This document shows positions 51,713 through 62,033 of a stretch of 64,000 nucleotides of DNA, in pieces. The notes beneath the pieces were generated by a model. It saw nothing but the letters and a program-made list of their open reading frames with translations. It searched no databases and was not told where the DNA came from. Source of the stretch: Chamaecrista fasciculata (Eukaryota > Streptophyta > Magnoliopsida > Fabales > Fabaceae); the NCBI GenBank assembly GCA_003254925.1, contig QANZ01052372.1:20671-84670 (forward strand), given 5' to 3'. The translations under genes were made by a program, and so were the position numbers. Within the stretch, counting starts at the first letter, position 1. Each line of letters starts with the position of its first letter.

Positions 51713-53797
51713 TCCCCCCTCAAGTTGAGGATTGTCAACAAGACCCAACTTGCCGATAATAAAAGAAAATTGAGGTTGAGACAAGGATTTGGTGAATATA
51801 TCTGCTAGCTGAAGTTGTGAAGCCACATGTTGTAACTTGATAAACTCTTCTTTGTATCTTTGGCGCACCAAATGGCAATCTATATCTATGTGTTTCGTCC
51901 TTTCATGAAACACTGGATTAGATGCTATGTGCAAAGCTGCCTTATTATCACAGAAAAAAGGAATTGGTTTTTGAAAAATAATATCCAGATCATGTAGAAG
52001 ATAAGATACCCAAAGCAACTCACAAACACAAGATGCCATGCTTCTATACTCGGCTTCACATGAAGATCTTGAAATAGTAGTTTGCTTCTTGGATTTCCAT
52101 GAAATTAAAGACCCTCCAAGAAGAAGTGAGTAACCAGTAATAGAACGCCTAGATGTAGGACATGATGCCCAATCAGAATCACTATAAGCTTCAAGAGAGA
52201 AATCTGAATCAGTTTTATAGAATAAGCCCATTGATGAAGTACCCTTTAAGTACTTAACCACACATAAAGCACTTTCCCAATGTGAAGTAGTTGGAGCTGC
52301 AACATGCTGACTTAACTGCTGAACTGGAAATGAAATATCAGGCCGAGTCATATTCAAATACAATAATCGGCCAACCAAACGTCTGTACTGCTCAGGATCT
52401 TTAAAAAGAGGAGCCTCCTCATCAAATTTATGACCTCTAGGCATAGGTAAAGACACTTCTTTGGCATCTTTTAATCCTGTAGCAGCAACAATATCAGAGA
52501 TATATTTTTTTTGAGAGATAAAAGTACCATCCGAAGACCTTGCAATTTCAATCCCTAAAAAATACTTAGCAAAACCCAAATCTTTTATAGTAAATGTAGC
52601 ATCTAGAAAATCTTTGATCTGCTGAATTGTAGTTGTACAATTTCTTGTGAGCAAGACATCATCCACATACACAAGTAAAACCACAAACACAGCAGCAGAT
52701 TTGAAAATGAACAAACAATGATCATTTTCTGACTGAACAAAACCATATTTAATCAATTGAGCAGTAAATTCTGAATTCCATTCTCGAGAAGCCTGTTTTA
52801 GGCCATATAAAGACCTCTTAAGTCTGCAAACTTCAGTTTCTTTTGCCTTTGAATAACCTTGAGGAGGTTTTAAATAAACTTCCTCATGAAGAAAACCATG
52901 TAGAAATGCATTATTAATATCTAACTGATAAAGAGGCCAATTATGAACAGTACTAATCGCTAAAACAATTCTTACTGTCACTTGTTTTGCAACCGAGGAA
53001 TAACTATCAAAATAATCAATGCCCTCCACTTGGTTGTACCCTTTTGCAACCAAACGAGCCTTATATCTTTCCACTGACCCATCTGGATTCATCTTCACCT
53101 TATAGACCCACTTGGATCCTATTGCTTGTTTTCCTGCTGGCAGAGTAGTAATTTCCCATGTATTGTTAGCCTCTAAAGCTTGTAACTCTTTCTCCATGGC
53201 TGCACACCACTCAGGATGCTTGACAGCCTCTCTATAAGAATGTGGTTCATTGAGCTTGCTCACATTAGTCATAAAAGCTGTATATTCCGGAGAAAGAACA
53301 ACTGTATCAAGAGAAAAAGAATTATTAATGTCAGTAATAGTAGTACATACATAATCTTTTAGCCAACTTGGCTGCTTGACAACTCTGGATGATGAACGAA
53401 GAGGAGGGTGAACAGGAGGATGAGGTGGATTTATGGAAAGTTCTATCATAGATGGCGAAATATCTGATGATGAAGGTGGTGAATTATTTATGGTAAGATT
53501 TTGTCTTGAAGGAATTTCTGGTTCTATAGAAGGAAAAGATTGGATGGGAGAAGTTTTAGGAGAATCAATATCATTGATAGTAGGCTCTGGAAAAGGAAAT
53601 GGCATAGGACAATCAGAAGATTGGGAATGGTTTAGGAAAGGAAACTGATCCTCATAAAAAATAATATCCCTAGAAATAAGGATTTTTTCATGATCAATAT
53701 CATATACCCGATATGCCTTTTGGCCAGCTGCATATCCCAGAAAAACACATCTAAAAGCCCTCGGGGCAAACTTGTCCTTCAAAGGCAACGTGTTAGA
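51695..53797 (-). pseudogene. Ty1-copia pol: integrase end, reverse transcriptase, RNase H
   Basis: An uninterrupted frame of about 700 codons. The integrase C-terminal segment (FAPRAFRCVFLGYAAGQKAY) leads through a Ser/Pro-rich linker into reverse transcriptase (WEITTLPAGKQAIGSKWVYK, YQLDINNAFLHGFLHEEVYL, LLVYVDDVLL with the YVDD catalytic pair). RNase H follows (LEAYSDSDWASCPTSRRSIT, SSCEAEYRSMA, FFCDNKAALHIA, RTKHIDIDCHLVRQRY, LADIFTKSL). The frame is intact to its stop. Upstream it is broken at 53797 by a long copia LTR, and the integrase core and protease are missing in the assembly gap. The product would be the element's replication polyprotein. Confidence 0.93.
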
Positions 53798-54020
53798 TGT
53801 TGGAGATTGTGCCCTAGGGCCAATCATTTTATAGATATGTTGAGAACATATCAATTAATTTATGGAGATAAATTAATGGTTATCATATTATTAGCATGTT
53901 TACTATGATAACAATCCGTGATTAATTATGAGATAATTAATCTAAACTGTCCCTGGTCGCTCATTCAAGTGGGAGCTTGAACTGAACTAAGACCAGCATG
54001 ACCTCGGTGCATGAGATGCA
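53798..54020 (+). mobile_element. Long copia-type LTR inserted in the copia pol, truncated by the gap
   Basis: It starts TGTTGGAGATTGTGCC and follows the LTR at 7728 closely (ATTATTAGCATGTTTACTAT, AAGACCAGCATGACCTC) until the N run. Preceding bases are TTAGA. Its other end must lie within the gap, since gag of the host copia resumes after it. The gap (856 N) is smaller than a full 2-kb LTR plus the missing pol, so its length is not to be trusted. Confidence 0.9.
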
Positions 54021-54876
54021 NNNNNNNNNNNNNNNNNNNNNNNNNNNNNNNNNNNNNNNNNNNNNNNNNNNNNNNNNNNNNNNNNNNNNNNNNNNNNNNN
54101 NNNNNNNNNNNNNNNNNNNNNNNNNNNNNNNNNNNNNNNNNNNNNNNNNNNNNNNNNNNNNNNNNNNNNNNNNNNNNNNNNNNNNNNNNNNNNNNNNNNN
54201 NNNNNNNNNNNNNNNNNNNNNNNNNNNNNNNNNNNNNNNNNNNNNNNNNNNNNNNNNNNNNNNNNNNNNNNNNNNNNNNNNNNNNNNNNNNNNNNNNNNN
54301 NNNNNNNNNNNNNNNNNNNNNNNNNNNNNNNNNNNNNNNNNNNNNNNNNNNNNNNNNNNNNNNNNNNNNNNNNNNNNNNNNNNNNNNNNNNNNNNNNNNN
54401 NNNNNNNNNNNNNNNNNNNNNNNNNNNNNNNNNNNNNNNNNNNNNNNNNNNNNNNNNNNNNNNNNNNNNNNNNNNNNNNNNNNNNNNNNNNNNNNNNNNN
54501 NNNNNNNNNNNNNNNNNNNNNNNNNNNNNNNNNNNNNNNNNNNNNNNNNNNNNNNNNNNNNNNNNNNNNNNNNNNNNNNNNNNNNNNNNNNNNNNNNNNN
54601 NNNNNNNNNNNNNNNNNNNNNNNNNNNNNNNNNNNNNNNNNNNNNNNNNNNNNNNNNNNNNNNNNNNNNNNNNNNNNNNNNNNNNNNNNNNNNNNNNNNN
54701 NNNNNNNNNNNNNNNNNNNNNNNNNNNNNNNNNNNNNNNNNNNNNNNNNNNNNNNNNNNNNNNNNNNNNNNNNNNNNNNNNNNNNNNNNNNNNNNNNNNN
54801 NNNNNNNNNNNNNNNNNNNNNNNNNNNNNNNNNNNNNNNNNNNNNNNNNNNNNNNNNNNNNNNNNNNNNNNNNNNN
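54021..54876. other. Assembly gap (856 N)
   Basis: The run lies between a long-LTR start and copia gag. It should contain the rest of that LTR or element plus the copia gag end, protease and integrase core. Confidence 0.99.
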
Positions 54877-55304
54877 TCATTACCTTGCTTAATCTTGATC
54901 ATCTCACGCTGGATCTGTAGCAAACGAGGTCCGCTTGTCACTCCGAACCGTCGCTCCAGCTCAGACCAAATCGCATGAGAAGAAGGAAAATATAGAAAAG
55001 ACTCACGCATGTTCTTGGAGATGGAATTAAGCAGCCAAGACATTATCATCTGATCTGCTTTCTTCCAAGCCTTAGAACCTTCATCATCGTCAGGTATCTT
55101 TAAAGAACCATCAACAAATCCCATCTTCTCCTTCGAACCTAGGGCGATCTTCATCGCAGTGCTCCAAGGAAGATAATTCGTGCAATCGAGTGGTGTAGAA
55201 ACCAAAATCATACCGGGTTGGTCTGATGAGTGAAGCGCCCAAGAAAAGCTCTTCGTCTTAGACGATTCTGCAGAAGTTCCAGCTTCATCTTCTTGGTTCG
55301 ACAT
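54877..55304 (-). pseudogene. Ty1-copia gag, N-terminal part
   Basis: The start at 55304 gives MSNQEDEAGTSAESSKTKSF, then a Copia-type gag domain (GMILVSTPLDCTNYLPWSTA, KMGFVDGSL, WKKADQMIMSWLLNSISKNM, SHAIWSELERRFG, RLLQIQREM). An alternative upstream Met would begin in the LTR and is unlikely. The frame runs open into the gap. Confidence 0.9.
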
Positions 55305-55330
55305 TTTCGGCCTTCTTGAATACACCAGAA

Positions 55331-55342
55331 GCTCTGATACCA
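55331..55342 (-). other. Primer binding site (initiator tRNA-Met)
   Basis: The minus strand reads TGGTATCAGAGC, the standard plant tRNA-iMet primer site, directly adjoining the LTR end CTGTTCA. Confidence 0.95.
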
Positions 55343-55575
55343 TGAACAGAGAATAGGAAAGCGTGGAAATATATCTGAAATATGTATTTCACTCATATCA
55401 ATTAAGTACAAAATAGAGCTATTTATAATAAAGCTCTTACTAAATGTACAGAGGGGAAAAATCAACTTACAGCTCAGCAATACTGACTAACAACTAAAAC
55501 TAATTAACAACTCAGTTAAAACTAACTAAAAATTGCTATTTAGTCCTTATTTGCTATTTAGTCCTTATTCCTACA
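55343..55575 (-). mobile_element. Shared copia LTR (233 bp)
   Basis: It is the 5' LTR of the element at 51480-55575 and, on its other side, is bordered by a polypurine tract and pol end of another copy, so it is also that copy's 3' LTR. It is almost identical to 51480-51712. Confidence 0.92.
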
Positions 55576-55722
55576 TCCCCCCTCAAGTTGAGGATTGTCA
55601 ACAAGACCCAACTTGCCGATAATAAAAGAAAATTGAGGTTGAGACAAGGATTTGGTGAATATATCTGCTAGCTGAAGTTGTGAAGCCACATGTTGTAACT
55701 TGATAAACCCTTCTTTGTATCT
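55576..55722 (-). pseudogene. Truncated pol end of a second tandem copia copy
   Basis: A near-identical copy of 51713-51859 (polypurine tract and the last ~45 pol codons), breaking off after GTATCT. With the shared LTR this gives the order LTR-internal-LTR-internal, a tandem arrangement. Confidence 0.9.
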
Positions 55723-56514
55723 ATGGTTAGCCAAGTAATGGATGTTCGAATTCCACCTTTATATATGGGAAACATTCTATGGTTAGCCATTTACCCTTAA
55801 GTGAGGGACCCATGGAGAAGGGATTTGTCACTCTTCCCGATAGTGGATACTCTTGATTTATAATATATATATATATATAACTATTTTTTTATAACTTTGA
55901 CATGACAAACAATAGAAAATAATGACACATATGACATATTATAATTTTTAAAATTCTCATCAAAGTTTATTAATATTTAATCATCTCTCTATAAATATAT
56001 AGTCTGTGGTGTCATATAATTTTAAGAATTTGACATGTTGGTGTATTCATGTTAGTGTCGTAGCCCGTATTAGTGCCCGTATTATTGTCAATATCCGTGC
56101 TTCATAGTCATAACTAGATGCACAAGGATAGAGTCTAAATTAATGAAGATAAAACTGAAAATCTGAAGGCAACCAAAAAGTTACTACTGCCTGCGTTGGA
56201 ATGAAATGGTTTTTTTTTTTTTGGTTAATTTAAAGAAAGATATTTAAAAATAAGAAACAGTTGTGCAGGTTGAAAGGTAATGGGTTTACAGATTTGAATT
56301 ATCTCCACTATCTATCCTTGGGCAATAAATATCCAAAGAAAAGATTGGGAGATCCAGATCTAGGTATTCATTCAATACTCTCAATTGCATTGCATTTTCC
56401 AAGGCTTATCGTTAAATTAGGGTTTGGTTAGTGGGAGAGGAGGGAGCTCCATTGGTTTATCTTTTAAAAAAATATACAAGAGGAAGAGGTGAAATCATTA
56501 ACAATGAAGATAGA
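55723..56514. other. Intergenic
   Basis: AT-rich with a TA run near 55864. CTATGGTTAGCCA occurs twice (55721 and 55773). No gene recognised. Confidence 0.4.
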
Positions 56515-58953
56515 GAAAGGAAACCTCGATCTCTCCATTCCAGAATGCCTTTGCCAAGGGTCGGTCTATTACGGATAACATCTTAATTGCTCATGAAGTA
56601 CTCCGATATATAAGAAGACACAAGAAGGGCAAAACGGGATGGGCCAGCATCAAAATTGATCTGCAAAAGGCTTACGACAAAATCTCCTGGGAGTTCCTTC
56701 AGGACCTCTTGATTTATATGAAATTCCCACCGATATGGGTGGAGCTCATCATGCAGTGTGTAACAACAACTTCCTTCAGGGTCCAGGTAAATGGTGGATG
56801 CTCTGAACAATTCCTCCCAAAAGCAGGTTTAAGACAAGGTGATCCAATCTCCCCTTATCTCTTCATACTTTGTATGAACGTACTGTCAGGTCTTCTAATC
56901 AAATGCCAAGATTCGAAGATCAAAGGCATCAAAGTTGCCCGTGGAGCACCGGCCATCAATCATCTTATCTATGCTGACGACATCCTGCTCTTCCTCAAAG
57001 CGGACACCGACTCCATTTCCGAATTTGGGGACATCTTCAAGCGCTTCGAAGCATCATTGGGTCTAACTATCAACCCAGCCAAATCAGATATCACTTTTAG
57101 CCCCAATTGCGCCAACAGACTAAGGAAAACGATAATCAAAACTTGTGGCTTTCAGAAAGTGAACAGATTCTCCAAATACCTGGGAAGCCACATTGATGAG
57201 GCTCCCCGAAGCAGAATGATTTTCGAAATCATCATGGAAAAGCTCCAGGACAGACTTCAAGGATGGAAGTCAATTCTCTTATCCCAGGCTGCTCGAGTTG
57301 TTCTCATCAAGTCTGTCCTCTCCTCCCTTCCCCTTTATCACCTTTCTTATTTTAGTCTCTCCCAAATTGAAGCGCACAAGTGTGATATGGTCATTAGCAA
57401 TTTCATCTGGGGAAACAGTCAAGGCAAAAACTCGCCCCACATGAAATCCTGGCCCCAAGTTTGTCGTCCTAGGAATCAAGGAGGCCTAGGCATCATGAGA
57501 ATGAAGGAATTCAATGATGCGCTAATTGGCAGACAAGCATGGCGCAATATTTCCAATCGCCAGAGTCTTCTTTCAAGGATCTTCTATGGAAAATATTGTA
57601 AGAACGACACTAGCAACATTTTCCACTGTGATTCTACGGCATCTCCACTGGAAAGACCAATCTGCAAAAGACTAAATCAGATTTTAGAGGATTGTGAATG
57701 GCGCATCGGGAATGGACAAAATATTCGGCTACATAGCAGACAATGGGTTCCGCCTGACGTAAATACCAATGATGACGTCGCCATAAGCTCCCTCTTTGAT
57801 GACAATGGACATTGGGATACCAACCAACTTGCCAAATATTACCACGATGACAAGATCTCCGCCATTCTGCAAATGCCCATCTCCAAAACAGGCATCCAAG
57901 ACAGATTAGTTTGGAAAAAGTCCACAGACGGGCATTATAATGTCTGTAAAGAATACTTATGCCTGGTTAAGGATGAGTGTATTACACATTTCAAATGGGA
58001 AATTTTTTGGAAACTACAGTGTCCCCCTAAAGTCTTACTTTTTGGGTGGCGTTGCCTCAACAACGCACTGCAGCTTGGAGCAAATCTACTTGCGAAGAAT
58101 TTCAAGATTGATAGCCAATGTACTTTTGGTTGTGACACAACTGAAGACGATGATCATCTTTTCTTAACATGCACCTTTGCACGCCGGACATGGCTAGGCT
58201 CAGCCCTTAACATAAGACCGTGCGCTGCGGCTCTCAACGGTTTCCGCCAATGGCTTGGCTCACTCCTTAACAACTGCGAGCATAACGACCATGACAAAGA
58301 ACTCTTTACGGACATCCTCATCTTTGCCTGGGCACTTTACTCCCACCGCAATCAAGTCAGATTCCAACATCAGACAATTTCCAGCGAGGAGGTATGGAAG
58401 ACATGGGAGACGATGAGAATGTACAATAGACAAATCATGGATATTCGAAAGCTTTCGAAGAGAAAAAACCCCGCTAGGCCCCAGCCAGACCCCCCGACCG
58501 CCTCACACACAACTGATCACACCAGGAATGTATACTTTACATGGTGGAAGGACAAGAAGATGAAGAAAAACTCCTTTGGCGCTCTCTACATCAACTCTGG
58601 AACAGCCTACTTATTTTTTACTTACCAAGAAGATAGCACTATTCGGATAAGAAGAACTGTTATTTATGGGATCCGTGAATGCCTGCTCAACCTCCAGGCA
58701 AAAGGTATCCAGTCAATCCATGGACACCTACAAAAGGTCTACCCGGAGCTTCTCAACCCATTTCATGGCAACTACAAAGAGGAGACCATAGTTCAGGACA
58801 TCGCCAACATTTGTCTCGCCAACAACTACAAAATTAGCGCAGTGCAGCATCAACTTCACTTCTAATTTATCTTACGAAATTTCCCCTCCCCTGTATTTAA
58901 TCTTAATGTTGTTTAATTTTTTAGGTCTTGTTCACTACTCAAAAAAAAAAAAA
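56515..58953 (+). pseudogene. LINE-C: 5'-truncated L1-type ORF2 (reverse transcriptase to RNase H-like end)
   Basis: The frame enters in the middle of reverse transcriptase (PFQNAFAKGRSITDNILIAH near 56530) and is open to the stop at 58863-58865. It contains GLRQGDPISPYLFILCMNVL, HLIYADDILLFL (catalytic Asp pair), LGLTINPAKSDI, the thumb (GWKSILLSQAARVVLIKSVL), FIWGNSQGKN, GGLGIMRMKEFNDALIGRQA and the zf-RVT domain (FWKLQCPPKVLLFGWRCLNN, CDTTEDDDHLFLTC). The C-terminal ~110 residues look like an RNase H fold (AVIYGIRE-type helix), but the usual aspartates are not evident. An A-run (about 58940-58953) marks the 3' end. Endonuclease, ORF1 and start codon are missing. This is typical of an incomplete target-primed insertion. 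Confidence 0.9.
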
Positions 58954-59149
58954 AGACCCTTGTTTTTTTGTAACCCAAATAATAAGCACAAAGACTTTAA
59001 AACACAAACCTACACAAAGTATCTTCAAATCTCAGTTTGGTTATGGGAACACTATACTTTGACTATGTTAGTTATAGACTATTCATAAAAGCCTAGCCTA
59101 GCTACTTCCAACCCAATCCACCAACTAACAAAAACGAATCTGGAAGTGA
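58954..59149. other. Spacer between LINE-C and LINE-B
   Basis: About 200 bp of non-coding sequence. No repeats recognised. Confidence 0.4.
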
Positions 59150-59651
59150 TGGCTGGAGTTTGCGTTCCTCCTAGTGAGAGGTTTAGTTTTAGAGAGAGAA
59201 AGCAGCTGTGAGTAGTCAGTTTGCGTTCCTCCTCTTTGGAGTGGTTCTGCTAGGATATAGGGTTCTTATTGGTCTTCTTCTGGCTAACCTTCTTCGTCCT
59301 TCTTGTGTTTTGTCCTTTTTAGTGAGTGTTTGCGCGGTATCTATGCCCTTGTTTCGAAGGGACGTAGTTCCCGAAGTAGTGTATGATGTGTTTCAACCTT
59401 TGCTTTTTCTTATTTATGATATCTTACCTGCCTCTGCTTATTTTAAGACGTTAGTTTTAATTGCTTGGTGGTTTGGTTGGTGTATCACCTTTTATAGTAA
59501 CTGCTTACTTTATGGTTTTCTAGTTTCCTTCCATCAGTGTGTCCTGTTTTTAGTTCATTCTTTTGGTTTCCTTCTGTTTCTATCTCTGTGTTATCGTGTA
59601 CTCCTTTTTGTGGCTTGTTTCCTTTTTTGGCTTTTTGACTATCCTCTAGGT
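59150..59651 (+). other. LINE-B 5' region with an open hydrophobic frame
   Basis: AGTTTGCGTTCCTCCT occurs twice (about 59157 and 59217), which may be 5' sub-repeats. From 59208 the ORF1 frame is already open, T-rich and strongly hydrophobic (several Leu/Phe/Val-rich segments). The first in-frame ATG is at 59343 (MPLFRRDVVPEVV) and the next useful one at 59652 (MNIPEGDPLAPN). It may be untranslated, or an N-terminal membrane-like extension of ORF1. LINE-A has a similar stretch at 5861-6133. Confidence 0.5.
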
Positions 59652-62033
59652 ATGAATATTCCTGAGGGGGACCCGTTGGCTCCTAACTTTATTTTGCCAA
59701 GACAAGGACCTGTGCTGAATGTTAATCAAGTACACATGCAGCATCAGATGGCTCTGTTCGAACGTGTGGTTGTTGTTGTGGTTATAGACAGGAAGAATAT
59801 GCCGGTGCACCGGTTGCAACACATCATTAATGCAAACTGGTTATTGTTGGGTGATGTTACAGTTCGCTCAAAGTCCAGGAATTTTTTCCTTCTCGAGTTC
59901 TCTGAGATGGAGGATATGACTTTCATGCTTGCAAATGGGCCTTGGACGGTGCAGAACTGCTTGATGATCCTCGAAAAGTGGTGCCCAAACATGGCCCTCA
60001 CTAATCTCAAGATCGAAGGGATTGACTTATGGTTTAAGTTTTCTGGTATCCCCTTTGATTTCATATGCCCAGAAGTTGCTTGGAAACTGGGAGAAGCCAT
60101 CGGAGACCCCTTGATGATAGATATTTGGGATAACAATGGCGTGAGTATGGAAGGGGTCCGTGTCAAGTTTCGAGTAGATCCTGCTAAGCCAATGTCGATG
60201 GGTGCTTTCCTTCGACTCCAGAATGGTCTGGTCAGGTGGATACCGTGTGTGCCGGAGAGAGTATTCAGGATCTGTCAACGTTGTGGGTATATCGGTCATT
60301 TAGCTGCGGATTGTGTTCGAAGCACACAGTCCATCATGGACGAGGCAGCTAGGGTTAGGGATGAACTTATGGATCACCAGAATGTGGACTATGCGTATGC
60401 TAATAACGATCCTTACTACGTGTGTCCAAGGCGAAAATTTCCTTTGTTCCATTTTAGGAAGACAACCAAGGTGGAAATCATCTTTGATGCTTATGGATAT
60501 CGCTTTACAATAGTTGACAAGCTCATTTTCCAGAACCCACCAAACATCCTTAGTGGAGAGGTTTCGTCGTCTGAAGGTTCTGTGTATTCTGTGTTCGATG
60601 AGGAAGTGGTCCAGCAAGTTGGTCACCAAGATCACCAGGTTCAAGAAGATGTACAAGGCCAACAAGTTCAGCTCCACGATCAGCAGAATCTGAATGGCCA
60701 AGGTGACATTCGAAATGCTGTCATGCAGCAACAAGTTCCTCATCCTGATTTCTTGGACGTTCAGTTATGGCGGTTGCAAGTGGAGGCACAGTTTGAGGAC
60801 GGCCCTGTCTCGCCGCCAGTGGAATCGCTGGTATCGGAAAATGATGGTGACGAGAATAATGAGGAATTTATTGCGGATCAGTTGGGATAGGTGGATTTAA
60901 TGGAAATAGAGATTATTCCCGACCCATTAATGAACTCAGAGATGTGCGCAGAAGAGAGATTGGAGATGCTTGATATGGAAGCTGAAGATACGGGAAATCT
61001 TGCATTTATGAATCAGGTTGTAAGTGGATATTCGATCATTACTGCTGGGAGAGCAAAGGATAGAAGGCTAGCGCGGGAAGATTCTGCTTCTACAGTTGGC
61101 ATCCCTAAAAAGTTCATTTATGATCTTATGGACTTATGGGATTCCTATCTAATAATTAGACAGATTCTGGGTGAATGCTACGTGTCAGAGAGTAAGGATA
61201 TGTTTTTTATTAAGCAAGATGAACCGCTGATAATTAGTTCGTGGGATGAATGGTTAGGTTTGAAGCCACTTTTTGTTTATTTAGCTGACCTCAATGAAGT
61301 GGAATAGGCCCAAGGCCCAATTATAGTACATGATGACGTTGACTTTAAAGATTGGGCTGGTAAGGTTATTAACACTCAGACCACAGATAGGGCCCTAATG
61401 TTCTCCTGTTTGGAGCAAGGAAGCCTCTACTTTGAAGCTATACTGACCAGGAAATACGAAGATGGGCCGGGTATTTGGGCTGCGCCTCTCTGTTTAGCTA
61501 CAACTTCCACTGCCTTTGGGCTTCTAAGAAATACGCCTTCTAATGTCTACCTCTCGGATGGGTTTTGGGAGTGGATCTTAAGAAGTTGGTCCTTAGCTCA
61601 ATTTATTCTACCTCAGTACCCTATCCGGTTTATCGAGACATCCCTTCCTCTCAGGCTGAAAAGTAATCAAGATGAGGGTGCGCGAAAGAGGAAATGGAAC
61701 CAAATGCAGTCATTGTGTGATTCTCCGACAAAAAGAGTATGTAAGGGAAGGGTTCAAGAGGGTACATCGTCGAGAAGCCTATCGACTTTCAAGTGGGGTC
61801 TTCCAGGGGAAGAGCAAGATTCAGACCCTTCTGCGGATTTTAGCGACAGAGCAAACAGGTTCTTTGAGGAACATGATTCGGTTATGAAGATTGTTAAAGG
61901 CAGAATTATGTACTTTGAAGAAACCTTCAATCCGGCTGAAGGAGCTCTGAATATGCATATAGACAGTCGAGGTTATGCTGTAAGAAAGGGGCGTGGGGCG
62001 GCTGGCCCTTCACAGCCGCCGAAGGCGCCATGA
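59652..62033 (+). pseudogene. LINE-B ORF1 (DUF4283 and CCHC knuckle), two amber stops
   Basis: I chose the ATG at 59652, just before the conserved part; 59343 is possible. The DUF4283 domain covers residues ~40-215 (LHRL..-like HRLQHIINANWLLLGDVTVR, FMLANGPWTVQNCLMILEKW, IDLWFKFSGIPFDFICPEVA). A CCHC knuckle follows (CQRCGYIGHLAADC), then a Gln-rich low-complexity region and a long tail. The frame continues to the TGA at 62031-62033, broken only by TAG at 60888 and 61305 with no frameshift in 2.4 kb. The end overlaps the ORF2 start (ATGA). ORF1 products bind LINE RNA. The tail after the first TAG is not a domain I recognise. Confidence 0.8.

Noticed and set aside
53961..55343. Single 460-codon frame across the N run
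   Set aside because: Most residues are unknown. It joins the translation of an inserted LTR to copia gag through a gap, so only the gag part (54877-55304) is real.
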